Positions 1 to 11,590 of a stretch of DNA of 64,000 nt are shown in pieces. The stretch is from Pinus tabuliformis. Its lineage: Eukaryota; Streptophyta; Pinopsida; Pinales; Pinaceae. Position numbers and translations under genes: made by a program. Under the pieces are notes generated by a model. It was not told where the DNA came from and made no database searches. It saw only the letters and a program-made list of their open reading frames with translations. The stretch covers positions 889,252,184 to 889,316,183 of the forward strand of contig CM062817.1 in the NCBI GenBank assembly GCA_031772625.1, written 5' to 3'. Every line of letters starts with the position of its first letter. Position 1 is the first letter of the stretch.

Positions 1-88
1 TGCATAGGTGTGTTAAGTGTGTTTGCAGTGTGTTTCCTTCAAAATTTCCTATCATCTCTGTTAATCTTGAATTACATTTGATTTGTAG

Positions 89-514
89 ATGTCGTCGTTC
101 CCTCAGCTATATGTTGGTTATGCTGATGGTGCTAGTCGTAGTACTTGGAACCTTACTTCTGTAGCGTGGGCAATCTATGCTCCCGATGATGAGTTAGTGA
201 GTCTACAAGGAAATTGGATTGGTCGCTCAACTAATAATATCATTGAGTATAGCATAGTGATTGAAATGTTATCTAATGCTATTTCGCGTGGTATTCGCTA
301 TTTAGTTGTCAGAATTGACTCACAAATTGTGGTACAACATTTAAATAATGTTTATTCAGTCAGAAGTCCAACTTTATTATGCATGTTTTTAAAGGTTCGC
401 TTCCTAGAACAATGCTTTGATTACATTCAATATCAACATATTCCTAGAAGTCTAAACACAATAACCGATGCATTAGCCAATTATGTTTTAGACAGACATT
501 TGCAAAACATGTAA
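89..514 (+). CDS. RNase H-like domain protein (exon or domesticated retroelement fragment)
   Basis: This 141-codon ORF encodes one RNase H fold of the plant RVT_3 type, which would cleave RNA in RNA-DNA hybrids if active. The four acidic positions are visible: Asp13 (YADGAS), Glu53 (NNIIEY), Asp77 (RIDSQ) and Asp127 (TITDALAN). A pyrimidine-rich stretch ending TTTGTAG lies directly before the ATG, so this may be a 3' exon with its 5' exons left of the window. No reverse transcriptase or integrase is adjacent on this strand. It could be the tail of a LINE or Gypsy polyprotein or a free-standing RNase H-like gene. The ORF has no internal stop, unlike nearby elements. Family assignment is fairly sure; functionality is unknown. 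Confidence 0.6.
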   Translation: MSSFPQLYVGYADGASRSTWNLTSVAWAIYAPDDELVSLQGNWIGRSTNNIIEYSIVIEMLSNAISRGIRYLVVRIDSQIVVQHLNNVYSVRSPTLLCMFLKVRFLEQCFDYIQYQHIPRSLNTITDALANYVLDRHLQNM

Positions 515-692
515 ATAATTCAATCAACATCACACATTGAACAAGAGAATACAACAAATAGGAAACATCGATAGATAGCTGTATATAGAGTTTAGTTTTA
601 CGAAAAAATTGTGTCTGAGACACACATGGTCAGACAGCGTATAATATCAAAATAAATGTACACAAAAAATGGCTCAAAATCCTCCTAGTCAA

Positions 693-1953
693 CTAATCCC
701 GATGATGATCACAAAAACAAAAAACTGTGTGGGCAACTTTACACAGCAATCGACTGATGCGCTCTAGTACTCCAATAGTGTACCACTGCAATCGCATAGG
801 GATCTCATTGATCCTAGCCTCTGGCACACCAAGGGTTGAACCCTCAACATGATGCTCAAACTCGACAAGAGTCTCAGCTATGTTGGGCTCCTCCATCTCT
901 CCCTCTACCCTTGTAGCAACTCCAATCTGTGCAAGTTGTGGTTGTCCCTGTCATTGAAGATACGACAAGCCCACTGGTCGAACAGGTCGAATATCTACAT
1001 GTGAAACCAATAGTTAGTCTCTGATACATTTAAAAACAAAAAAAAATGGTAAAATCTAAAAAACCAAAAAACATTCAAAATGACATTGTTTTACCTATAT
1101 CACCCCATTGCTTGCCTTTAGGTAAAATGAGCTCTGGGTCTCCTCGGAAATCAACTTCGGCATATGGATAGTCCTTGATCATGATAAGTTGTACCCACAT
1201 CCAACGAAAGGATGTAGGGATAAAACTCATTTCAGGTGCACCCCCATGACGAGATATGAGATCTACCCATTGCCTCATTCGTGGAACCCTAAGTTCGAGA
1301 AGCTCGCAAGAAATTCGTTGAGTTCAGAGTAATGGTATCCTCTCCAAAGAAAAAGAGATCAAAATAGAACCATACCCAAATTTTTTCAAGCACCCATCCT
1401 TTGCTCTGTTGAGTTGCTCCTTCAGATTAGCCAATACCCCTTCACTCTAGTGGAAGACAGTAGGTTCTATGCACTCAAATGCATGTTGCAATTTGGACTC
1501 GGTAACTAAATTCAAAGCGGCACTGCCAACTAGCCGAGCAATAGTGAAGAGGGTCGTCCAGAGAGGAAGTCGAATGACATCTTTGATCTCTATCTTGCCA
1601 TCCTTTATTTCCTCAGAACGAGGCCTACAATGGGCAGCTATGTACCCCTTCACAGTGTCACCACTTCCTCTCATGCTAAATAATGAGATAGGAGCTCCTC
1701 TCCATGATAAACCTATCAAGAAATAGATATCCTCCACCTCTATTCTGACAGTATGTGCCCCAATCCTGAAGAATTGTCTTTGAATATCCCATTCTCCGAC
1801 CAAATATTCCAGTAAGTCAAACTAAGGTCTTATGCCTGGAATCCAAAAAAATTTAAGGAGCCCATAGTTCCTTAAGGCTTGTATTGTTGTTGGGTCATTT
1901 GTAGCATCCAAGTCCTGAGACTCATGTTCTCTTTCCTTCCAGCATAAAACCAT
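693..1953 (-). pseudogene. Plant-mobile-domain-like protein, decayed
   Basis: Reading leftward from the ATG at 1953, one frame runs through segments resembling plant mobile domain (aminotransferase-like) proteins: VLCWKEREHE, a core with RIGAHTVRIEVEDIYFLIGL, and a downstream RMRQWVDLI block near 1270. In-frame stops at 1822-1824 (TAG after GIRP), 1447-1449 and near 1330 interrupt it. A donor-like GTAAAA near 1089 and an acceptor-like TAG near 998 suggest an intron before the last segment (997-693). A TGA in that segment could be a mutated CGA. PMD proteins are often carried by transposons or derived from them. Nothing supports present function. Family call is moderate; pseudogene status is well supported. 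Confidence 0.5.
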
Positions 1954-2580
1954 TTTTGCTCCAGTGAATAACTGCAAAATCACAACAAAAACACTTAGAA
2001 TAAGTCTTGTGCAAAAATTTGAGATAAATCTACCTTAAAATTATAAATCTTTTTCTCAAACTATGCCCATCGCACCTGTCGTTTAGTGGACAGAGCGACC
2101 CGGCGCACTTTGCCTTCTCAGCAGGTGCGCTGGTCCACTCTTCCTAAGGTAGATCAAGCAGACCCAGTGCACCTTTCGATACAAAGAGGGTGTGATGGGC
2201 CTAAGGAAAAATTTAGACCCTAAAATGCTGAGAACTCTCAAAAATTTGAGTCAAACAAAAACTAAAAACCGTAAAAAGGGAGAGAAAGATAGATCTTCTA
2301 CATAGAACCGATGGCACTAGAATTGGTGACAGGATTGGCTACAATCACCTGCTGAAGTTTGAAGGTAAAATGCACTTAGAGCTCACTCACAAGAGGTAAA
2401 ATGAAAATGGTAAAGAAATGTGTTTGCTTTTCACTATTTATGGTCAAATTAATTATTTATTTAATATACTTTTAATATTTTGACCTGATTTTTACCATGT
2501 CATATATTTTTTATCATATTTTTAATGAAAATTTAAATTTGTGACTAAGGATTTAAAATAAATAAATTAAGGGGTATTTC
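1954..2580. other. Unassigned spacer with interleaved inverted repeats
   Basis: No coding sequence recognised. Within it CGCACCTG (2071-2078), GTGGAC (2086-2091), CAGGTGCG (2122-2129) and GTCCAC (2133-2138) occur in the order a, b, a', b'. The remainder is AT-rich. Confidence 0.3.
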
Positions 2581-3204
2581 ACTTAAATGTTAAAAATTTT
2601 AATGTGGCCTATGGCCCATTAATAATTTCGATTTTTTCTAGCCCATCGATTTGTTTTACTTCATCAATGTTTATTGCCTAAATTAAAGTCCTTTGGTGTT
2701 AAATGCTAAATCTTAAATTTTATGGTCAAGGTGCGATAAATCATATTGGCTTTTGGAAAAGGTTAATTAATCCTAGATCTGGGCAGTTGATGAAAATTAT
2801 TTTAGATCTGCAATCTTTTGCATGTTACAGTGTTGGGCGTTTTTTGTGGATTATTTATGATTGTCACTTTTCGTCACATATTGAAAATCGTTCTGGATAG
2901 CTTGTTTTATTGATGGTTAATTCAAAAATATCGAAGGCACTGGTCTATAATTGTTTTTATCTTGTGGTCATGTCTTGTTTACATTGGCGTTTAATCTATC
3001 AATCTGATTTAATCGTTTAGATTCATCAAATTGTCCATCATTAAAATCTCCTAGAGCCCGTGATCCACAGGCTTTCTCATCTATTTACCTTAAGGACTAC
3101 CCCCCTCGACTTGCCTAGGAGAGAGTCTAAATGGAATAAGGATTAGGAGTGACAGCCCTTACTCTCAGCATTGTCGCGGTGTTTAGAAACTCTGTGCGAC
3201 AACA
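2580..3204 (+). repeat. 5' LTR remnant of element A
   Basis: The last part of this stretch matches element B's LTR end: a GGCACTGGTCT block near 2937, a tract of C residues near 3101, GAGTGACAGCCC near 3147, and the terminal GCGACAACA at 3196-3204. Upstream similarity fades, so the beginning is a guess and the LTR may be truncated. Confidence 0.55.
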
Positions 3205-3208
3205 TTTT

Positions 3209-3226
3209 TGGCGCCATTGCCGGGAA
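3209..3226 (+). other. Primer-binding site of element A (tRNA-Asp type)
   Basis: The 18 bases begin TGGCGCCATTGCC and match the complement of the plant tRNA-Asp 3' end at all but two positions. Both differences are G-to-A. The site lies four T residues after the LTR end, exactly as in element B. Confidence 0.8.
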
Positions 3227-3652
3227 TCATTTTATTCTCGGCATTTCAACGACATTTTCTCATTGTTTTTAATCATCTCATCTTTTCTGCCATTCATTAG
3301 CCTGTCAAGTAGCACAATTTTTCCTGGCGTCATTTGATCTTTTCATCACCTTATCTTTCATCATCTCATTAATCATTTCATCTGCACCTTTAGCACCTAA
3401 ACATCTAGGTTCATTTCTTGTTTGGGTGGCGACTCCATTTCTTTTATTTTATTTTTTCTCAGACAAGAAGCCCTCCCTTATATCCGGTTGTTTGTTGCCC
3501 TTTGGATCCTAGAGTTAGAATCAAGTTCAAGCGACGACTCCACTTATTTCATTTCTACAAGAATTTCTACTCAAAGCTCGCTTCTTGTGGATTTCTTGAT
3601 TTTCTTGAGCAGAGGTCTCTCTCTATCATCCATTTGGTCCCTCATTATTCAT

Positions 3653-5062
3653 CATGGATTATTCGTTTTTACTAATGTTCTCCATGATATTTCAAAAGTG
3701 GTCATTCATAAATTGTCTTTGTTCTCGGGTGGTGATTCAGTGGTTGTTAGAAAGCATCTATGCAGGTTTTCTCGTATAATGCTCATATGTTGTAGTTCTC
3801 CCCAGTATGATCATGAAGATGTCAAAATGCGTCTATTTGCCTTTTCTTTAGAAGGTGATGCTTTGAATTGGTTTAATAATTGTCCTGAAGATTCTTTCGC
3901 TTCTTTACAAGACATCATCAATGCTTTAAAAGATAGATATGGTTATCAAGATAGCTCGCCTTGTGCCCCTAAAATTATGCAACAAAATGAAAGTGATCTT
4001 GTGAATGATCGAGCTGTCGATGAAAGATTTCAAGACAATTCTCCATATCAGAATGTGCCATCCACCTGTACCGTTGCAGATCAAATCCATGATAGTGGAA
4101 AAGCGGGAACAAGTTATCAAATTAGTGTCGATAATGAAAGGGAAGATGAGAAGCAAATTATAGAAGAACTAATGCGGCTGGTAAAAAATATGGAGCTTAA
4201 TCAAGAAAAATTTGTAACTGATTACGTGAAGGATATGAGAACTTTATACACCCACCTGGACAAGCGAAATAAGGAGATGGAAACCATGAAAGCTAATCAT
4301 GCCAAGGAAATTAATTCTATGCAAAACAAGTTATTAACTATGGATGAAGAAATGACCATCATGACATTCGATTATAATAATCAGTTGGCTACCATGCAAG
4401 CAAATCATAAGAAAAAGATAAACCATATGCAAAATTGTTTCATAGGCATGAAAGCAAAGAATGACAAAGCAATAAAAGATATGGAAGCTAGTCAGATATG
4501 TCTTCAGAATAAGTTGTTGAGCATGGAGGAAGACCATGCCAAGGAAGTCAGTGCTATGAAGGTTGAACAGTCTAGCCAGATGGATGCCATAACAATATAG
4601 GTACAAAAATTTCAACAGCGATCCAAGGATGAAAGAAACAAGGAGACGTCGACAGATCAGAAGCCTCCTTATCTGCTGCAACAAGCTCCATCTTATTATG
4701 AGGAGGTCATTTGTTCCATTGAAAAGTGGTTAATTGAAGGTGACACGGATAAAATTGAAAACGATAAAAATCAGATGCAAAATGAAGAAAGACATGTCAC
4801 GCATATCTTACATACTTCATCTGAGAGTTTTGAAGCAAAATGTTCCACATCATCAGCGATACAGCCTGCCACAAAGAAAGGATGCAAGAGAAAGAGAATG
4901 AGAAAGCGATTTGATGCATCAGATAGCTGTAAGCAGCTTGATTTTTGGATAGGAAAAAATCCTATTGTATGCAGGATTGGACATGGCACATCTAAAAAAC
5001 AGTCGACAGATTTACATAAAAGCAAGCAAATGCTCAGTATGCGCTATATTGAACGCATTTGA
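3653..5062 (+). pseudogene. Gag-like protein of element A, broken
   Basis: This is the homologue of the intact gag at 32174-30765. The conserved Gag core reads [18 protein letters not shown] near 3830, followed by a long coiled coil rich in MQ, K and E (about 4150-4590) and a basic tail (KRKRMRKRF near 4890) before a shared ending with SKQMLSM. The ATG at 3653 corresponds to element B's start, but a frameshift separates it from the core frame, which is open from 3422 to 4600. TAG at 4598-4600 stands where element B has a Gln codon, and a second frame carries on from 4775 to 5062. There is no zinc knuckle and no protease. Degraded but clearly related. Confidence 0.75.
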
Positions 5063-5315
5063 TGCCATGGGGCATCTTTGTATTGTATTTCTAACCTTAT
5101 GCCTTGTCATTTCAGTGTTTCATTTTGTACTTAGATTTGGTTTTTCATGTTGTTAGACTAGTTAATAAATGAAGAGCTTATATCTTTCCTGTGCTTAACG
5201 TTATATGATGATTTTTGGATGGACGCTACTTATGTTTTGTTGTGTGTTGCTTGGATGCAGATTCTGGATTCTCACATTCCTCCAGTGCAGCAACGTGTCC
5301 CCAAGTAGAGCCATA
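5063..5315 (+). other. 3' untranslated end and polypurine-like tract of element A
   Basis: This is non-coding sequence between gag and the 3' LTR. The last 30 bases (ACGTGTCCCCAAGTAGAGCC and onward) match the corresponding segment of element B just before its LTR. It is a weak polypurine tract, but it occupies the correct position. Confidence 0.5.
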
Positions 5316-6156
5316 TGTTGACCACTACGTGTCAACGACCCATAGTAGTACACCCCCTTTTTCGCAAAATGGATAGCACCTGATCGACGTGTTCCTGCCA
5401 TCCAGCTATCATCATCAGCCTGAGAATCATCTTATAATGAAAACACAGTTTGCATGTGTATAATGTAAATAATCTCAGCAAATCCGTGTCGTGTATGTAA
5501 TCACCTAGGTAAACCTAGTTTTTTGGTAATGATCTACATTCCGGGAGGTTTTTTGTCTCACTGATCTATTCTCGGATGGTCGGTAGAGTTTTCCTTTAGC
5601 CTACCCCAAAGCCGGAATGGATTTTGTCACTGGAATCTCAGGGGAGTCCTAGTGTTCTAGATCAAGTCTATGTAAAAGTGATTTGGGAATAATCCTAACT
5701 ATTTGGTTAGATTATTTTATTACAAATTGCGTGATCTACTAGATTATATTTGTGTCGCAGAACTGGGTAGTCTGTGAGGGTCTTTTGCAAATGGGTTTTC
5801 CCCCTTGAGATGTAAAAATGTGAAAATCATGATGTAAAGTGTCTTGAGGGTTAGAAAAATAATTTATCCCCTCATAGGTCCTAGGTCCTAGGTAAATTTA
5901 AATTTTCCAGAGGTAAAATTTGTGGATCCTTTAGAAAATTAAATCTTAACAGATCCAGGGACTAAGATTAATTGATTATTTTGCTAAATTTTATGCCTTG
6001 GGTCCCTGGGTTAAGTCAAAGTTAAAATTTTGAGGAAATAAATGCAAAATTTTAATTTTTGAATTTATTAAAATGCATTTAATTGAAAAATTCGAAATTT
6101 CTTCAACATTTAAAATTTCAACGGATGAGATTAAAAGAAATTTTGATCCTCATCAA

Positions 6157-6376
6157 TAAAACAGTGCGAACAACGCATATGGATTTCCAAATGAATTCAT
6201 TAATCATGAGCAAGCTGAAGCTCAATAATAATACAGAGATATTTACAATAATAGAAACATCAAGTTTCTATGTAGAATATGGAAACAATCAGTTTCATCT
6301 AAGAAACTGCTAAAAGAATAAAAATAGCAACAGCTAAAAGAATGAGCATTAAATACTAAATAGGAATATTCTAATA
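6157..6376 (-). repeat. 3' LTR of Copia A
   Basis: 220 bp, differing from the other LTR at one visible position (AGTGCG versus AGTGCA near the outer end). Its termini are TATTAG...TTTTA rather than TG...CA, which is unusual for Copia. Confidence 0.92.
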
Positions 6377-9300
6377 CCCTCCCTTAATGCTCAATCTATT
6401 TACAACACCAATAGACCCTCGGAATTTTACAAATTTATCAGGACCAAGAGGCTTGGTGAAAATGTCGGCAGGCTGCTCTGTTGTGGGAACATATTGCAAC
6501 TGAACTGAGCCATCTTCAACAAGTTGGCGAATGTAGTGGCAATGAGTTTCCACATGCTTTGTTCGTTCATGAAAGACTGGATTCTTGGCAAGTTTGAGCA
6601 CTCCCTAATTATCACAAAACAAAGAAGTAGGCCCTGTCTGGGAAACATGCATATCTGCAAGCATACGTCGAAGCCAAACTGCCTCACAGGATGCCTTAAC
6701 TGCTCCCCGATACTCTGCTTCTGTTGAGGAGAGAGCCACTGCCTGTTGCTTCTTACTAGTCCAAGTAACAACACCGGATCCTAGACTAAACACATACCCA
6801 GCTGTAGATTTACGGTCATCAACCGAACCGGCCCAGTCAGAATCAGTGTAACCACTGAGTATAGGATTGGAACTTCGAGTGTATAGGAGGCCATAATCAG
6901 AAGTGCCACGCACATATCGTAGCACACGCTTTGCTGCTATCCAATGATCAGCTTTAGGAGCTGACATGAAGCGGGAAATGTAGCTTACTGCAAAACTGAT
7001 GTCAGGTCTGGTAGCAGTAAGATAGATGAGACTGCCCACTAATTGCCTGAATAAAGTTTCATCCACAAGGGGAGAGGATGACTGTGCTGAAAGTTTGAGC
7101 CCTGGTTCCATAGGAGTCGTGGCCGGTTTGCAATCCTGCATTCTGAACCTTTCCACAAGATTTTTGGCATACTTGGACTGAGAGAGAAAGATCTGATTTT
7201 CCATCTGCCAAACTTCAACCCCCAGACAGTAATGAAGAAGTCCCAAGTCTGTCATCTCAAAAGTTCTGCATAAATCTTGTTTGATCCCATGAATCAAATG
7301 TGCAGAGCTGCCAGTAATGATAAGGTCATCCACATAGACAACCACAAACAAGATATCATCACCAGTATGCTTGATATACAGGTTTGCATCAAATGGGCTC
7401 CGCTGAAAACCCTGATCTGTCAGGTACTGATCAATTTTCATGTACCAAGCCCGAGGAGCTTGTTTCAATCCATAGATTGCTTTAGCTAACCGACACACTT
7501 TCTGTTCTTGACCAGCAACCTTGAATCCTGGAGGTTGCGTCATGTAGACTTCTTCTTGAAGATCACCATTTAGGAAAGCACTCTTTACATCCATCTGATG
7601 AACTTTCCAATTGAACTGAGCTGCTAGGGCAAGGACAAGCCTTATGGTACTCATCTTGGCTGTAGGAGCAAAAGTCTCCTCATAGTCGATGCCTTCCTTC
7701 TGTGAGAACCCTCGAGCCACAAGACGAGATTTATACTTGTCTATGGTTCCATTAGCTTTGTATTTCACTTTATACACCCATTTGCAGCCTATGGGCTTTT
7801 TCCCTGCAGGAAGATCAGAAAGTGTCCATGTGTGATTCTGAAGACTCTGGAATTCGGCTTCCATAGCCTGTTCCCACTCAGATGTACCCTTAGCCTCTGA
7901 ATAGGTTTGAGGCTCAAAAATATTGTGTAGGTTAGCCATAAGAGCAAAATTGACTATAGACTGTTGTCTGTTCTTATGTCTAGAAGTTCTACCTTCAAGG
8001 AGCTCATCATCCCGGAGATCACCAATGGTTTTAGCCCACCATTTAGGCCGAAGAGTAGAAGAACCAATATCAGGAGTAGAGGAACCAGTATCAGGAGGAG
8101 GTGGAGAAGACTCAAGAGCAATAGGGGCAGCAAGAGGAGGGTTATTTTCTGGAGGAAGCTCAGATAGAGTATTATCAAATACTGATGCTACATCATCCCT
8201 CCCATCAGGTGGACCGACCGGAAGAAGAACACTGTGAGGCTGATCCTCAGAACACTGCTCAGAAGAAGAAGACTGAAAGAATCCTCTGTCTTCATCAAGT
8301 ACTACATCCCGACTGAAGCTAAGACGACCAATGGCTATATCTATCAGCCTATAGGCCTTGTGATGATCAATGTACCCTGTCATCATGAGTTTCTGGCTTT
8401 TGGAATCCAACTTAGAGCGCTTAGCAGCTGGAATCCAAACATATGCAACTGAGCCAAATACTTTGAGATCACTGATCTTAGGCTTACGGCCAGACCAAAC
8501 CTCTTCAAGAGTCTTCCCTGTAACAGCCTGAGTAGGTGATCGGTTAAGAAGGTAAACAGCAGTAAATACTGCTTCAGCCGAGAATTTGTTTGGAACACTC
8601 CTGTGTTGTAACATGGAACGAGCCATTTCAACAACCGTGCGGTTGCGACGCTCGACAACACTGTTCTGCTGAGGAGTGTAGGGGGTGGTTAACTGACGTT
8701 TGATGCCATGAATATCACAGAAGTTGGCAAAAGCTGAAGAACAAAATTCCCCCCCATTGTCGGTCCTAAGAGTCATGATGTTATAGCCAGACTCTTTTTC
8801 AACTAAGTTTTTAAACTTCTGAAAGGTACTAAGTGCATCAGATTTATTTTTTAGAAAATACACCCACATCTTTCTACTGAAATCATCTACAATAAGTAAA
8901 AAATATTTGCAAGCAGTGATAGAAGCTGTATTCATAGGACCACAAATATCAGCATGAAGTAACTGGAGTACCTTAGATGCGCGCCAAGATTCTCCATTCT
9001 TGAATGAAGACCGATGTTGCTTTCCCGCTTGACAGGCGCCGCATACCCCCAACTGCTGAGTCTGAATATCAGGTAATCCTGACACAAGTCCCTCCCGAGA
9101 GAGCTGAGAGAGATACTGCATATTTAGATGCCCATATCGCTGATGCCATAGAGTACTGATGGGAGAGACACGTGCTGCTAGAGCCACTTCTGGAGAGTCA
9201 CCGGTGTCAAGTAGTCTGTATAGGCCATGGTCCTCTAAGCCAACAGCAACTGTAAGACTAGTCTCCCTGTCAATAATGGAGCACTTGTGCGCACTGAATA

Positions 9301-9769
9301 CTACATCAAGCTGAGGAGAATTTCTCATAATCTGGCTGACAGACAGCAGATTAATTTCCATACCAGGAACATAGTATACATTCAGAAAGATGAGTGTGCG
9401 CCCACCAGACTGGATTTGAACTGTACCTCTGCCAACTACTGTGTACTTTTCACCTCCGCCAAATACCACGGAATCACTGAAAGGTGAAAAATCAATAAAC
9501 CAGTCACGCCTGTGAGAAAAATGGCGTGATGCACCAGAATCAATATACCAGGCAGAGGACGGAACATGATCTGAAGACCTTTTAGCCATAAAGGCGTAAA
9601 AGACAGAATCTGTCTGTTCGGAATGTTCTGTCAGATTGGTGAGTGATGCCATTTGAATGTTTCCCAAAGACAATAAAAAAAATCTGGCACAAATTTCAAT
9701 GTAGATACCCGCTGATCTTGGTGCAATAAAGATAAACAAAGCAGAATTTGATCTGCGAAACAGGTTCAA
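6371..9769 (-). pseudogene. Copia A Pol polyprotein (protease, integrase, RT, RNase H) with one stop
   Basis: An open frame of 1054 codons ends at TAG 6605-6607 after SLFCDN. The same frame resumes at once and ends at 6371, inside the LTR. Visible motifs in order: aspartic protease WYIDSGAS (Asp77), GAG-pre-integrase His/Cys finger (HQRYGHLN...CGACQAGK), integrase LHADICGPM, RTDNGGEF and NSVVERRNR carrying the D, D and E residues, reverse transcriptase AFLNGDL and VYVDDLIITG, and RNase H with STEAEY and the tail VFHERTKHVE. A plausible native start is Met40 (MASLTNL). The TAG stands where Copia family members carry Gln. Otherwise all catalytic motifs are present, so this is a very young pseudogene or could work through readthrough. 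Confidence 0.9.
6377..6386 (-). other. Polypurine tract of Copia A
   Basis: On the minus strand TAAGGGAGGG directly precedes the 3' LTR, the site that primes plus-strand DNA synthesis. Confidence 0.8.
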
Positions 9770-9963
9770 GAAAATATATAGCGCATACCCGGCAAAATCT
9801 CCAATGTGGAGGTTTGCCGTTACACCAAAACCCGCAGGTGTTGGTAAACATTACAAGCCAGTAACTAGGATCCCTAGGGTGGAAATTACGAATTCTATAG
9901 AGGTGCGGTGATTCTTCCAACACCCCCTCAAACGCAACTTGGGGGAATCGAACCTGGGTCCAA

Positions 9964-9975
9964 GCTCTGATACCA
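9964..9975 (-). other. Primer-binding site of Copia A (initiator tRNA-Met)
   Basis: TGGTATCAGAGC on the minus strand abuts the 5' LTR with no spacer. It is the usual plant Copia PBS, complementary to the 3' end of initiator tRNA-Met. About 13 bases further on, GGTTCGATTCC resembles a tRNA B box. Confidence 0.9.
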
Positions 9976-10195
9976 TAAAACAGTGCAAACAACGCATATG
10001 GATTTCCAAATGAATTCATTAATCATGAGCAAGCTGAAGCTCAATAATAATACAGAGATATTTACAATAATAGAAACATCAAGTTTCTATGTAGAATATG
10101 GAAACAATCAGTTTCATCTAAGAAACTGCTAAAAGAATAAAAATAGCAACAGCTAAAAGAATGAGCATTAAATACTAAATAGGAATATTCTAATA
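9976..10195 (-). repeat. 5' LTR of Copia A
   Basis: Partner of 6157-6376, followed on its outer side by the TSD copy ATCAA (10196-10200). Confidence 0.92.
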
Positions 10196-10947
10196 ATCAA
10201 CAGTCGAGATTACTTTGACAAGGATCACTCGAACTACCCGTTGAAGGATTTATCTTTAAATAGGAGGTCATTTGTCAGCCAGTGTCATCCGAATCTGGAT
10301 CGTGTACTAAGCTCTCAAGCTCTTTTGTGAAAACTATCAATCAATAGCTCTCTTAGAATAACCTAAATACAGGTATCTTATTCAGTTTGTTGGATCTAGG
10401 TAACATTTTAATTTTGATTGAAGTAGCAAGTATCTCTATTTCTTCAGAATTTTATTGTTGTTCTATTTCTCTACTTGATTTGATGGTTGAACTAGTGTTT
10501 GCGGAAGATCTCTCAGGTTCTCATTGAGCATTTGGGGATAGTCCTTGATTGGACCAACCAACTCTCAACACATATTTTCTGAAGAGCCTACTTCATATAA
10601 GCCTCAGGATTTATCTAACGATAATTTTTTTCCTGCAGGGTGTTTTTGGGCTAGTACCTCTCTAAAAATTCAAAAACTTTTAAATATTTTGTGGAAATTT
10701 TGATAGATCTGGCTATCAAGAGCCTTAAATTATCAGATCTGAGAACGGAGTTGGACACATACTCCTCAGATTTGATAGATTTGTAAATTATTTATATAGA
10801 TCTGTATTTTATTTGTATAGATCTGTTATTTATTTGTGTAGATCTGAAATTTTTGTAACATAATTTTGAATCTTAACACTTGGGTTTTTGGGATTTTCTC
10901 TAATTTTGTACATATTGGGTATTGGGTTTTTCTCTTTTCACTTGTGC

Positions 10948-11590
10948 AAGAACAGATCTGAGAAATCAGCCAAGTAAATCTTTAGATCTGAACTAGATCT
11001 AGGCCTTGGAGGGCAAGATCTGGGCTCAAAGATTGTTTGCAGGAATAGATCTGAGAAATCAACCAAGTAAATCTTCAAATCTGAGCTAGATCTAGACCCT
11101 GGAGGGAAAGATTTGAGCTCAAAGATTGTTTGCAGGAATAGATCTGAGAAATCAACGAAGTAAATCTTCAAATCTGAGCTAGATCTAGACCTTGGAGGGC
11201 AAGATCTGGGCTCAAAGATTGTTTATAGGAATAGATCTGAGAAATCAGCCAAGTAAATATTCAGATCTGAAAAATCAACCAAGTAAATCTTCAGATCTGA
11301 GCTAGATCTAGACCCTGGAGGGCAAAATCTGGGCTCAAAGATTGTTTGCAGGAAAAGATCTGAGAAATCAGCCAAGTAAATCTTCAAATTTGAGCTAGAT
11401 CTAAGCCCTGGAGGGCAAGATCTGGGCTCAAAGATTGTTTGTAGGAATAGATCTGAGAAATCAGCGAAGTAAATCTTCAGATCTGAGCTAGATCTAGAAC
11501 CTAGAGGGCAAGATCTGGGCTCAAAGATTGTTTACAGAAATAGATCTGAGAAATCAACCAATTAAATCTTTAAATATGAGATTTTTTCAA
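10948..11590 (+). repeat. 93-bp tandem array inside the LTR of element A
   Basis: The marker GATTGTTT recurs at 11031, 11124, 11217, 11340, 11433 and 11526, a 93-bp period with one unit enlarged by 30 bp through an internal duplication. About 6.7 units are present. Each unit carries several copies of the palindrome AGATCT and few CpG dinucleotides. It lies downstream of the presumed TATA, so it would be transcribed as part of R/U5. Element B's LTR has no such array. Confidence 0.88.

Larger units (their letters stand above)
6157..10195 (-). mobile_element. Copia retrotransposon A, nearly complete but lacking gag
   Basis: Bounded by 220-bp LTRs (6157-6376 and 9976-10195) that differ at one base I can see, and by the 5-bp duplication ATCAA (6152-6156 and 10196-10200). 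On the minus strand the order is LTR, PBS (TGGTATCAGAGC, 9975-9964), short leader, protease, integrase, reverse transcriptase, RNase H, polypurine tract, LTR, the standard Ty1/Copia order. The whole element is only 4.0 kb. Just 430 bp separate PBS and protease, too little for a Gag with a zinc knuckle, and none is seen. It is inserted in the 3' LTR of element A. The near-identical LTRs indicate a recent insertion. Confidence 0.93.

Noticed and set aside
3422-3650. The first part of the 392-codon frame in element A as protein
   Set aside because: Before about 3650 it is untranslated leader resembling element B's leader; homology to Gag begins later.
9930-9963. B-box-like GGTTCGATTCC as a tRNA gene
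   Set aside because: No A box or cloverleaf; such sequence is common just after Copia primer-binding sites.
10948-11590. Regular repeats that could suggest a CRISPR array
   Set aside because: Units are contiguous 93-bp tandem repeats without unique spacers, inside a plant LTR.
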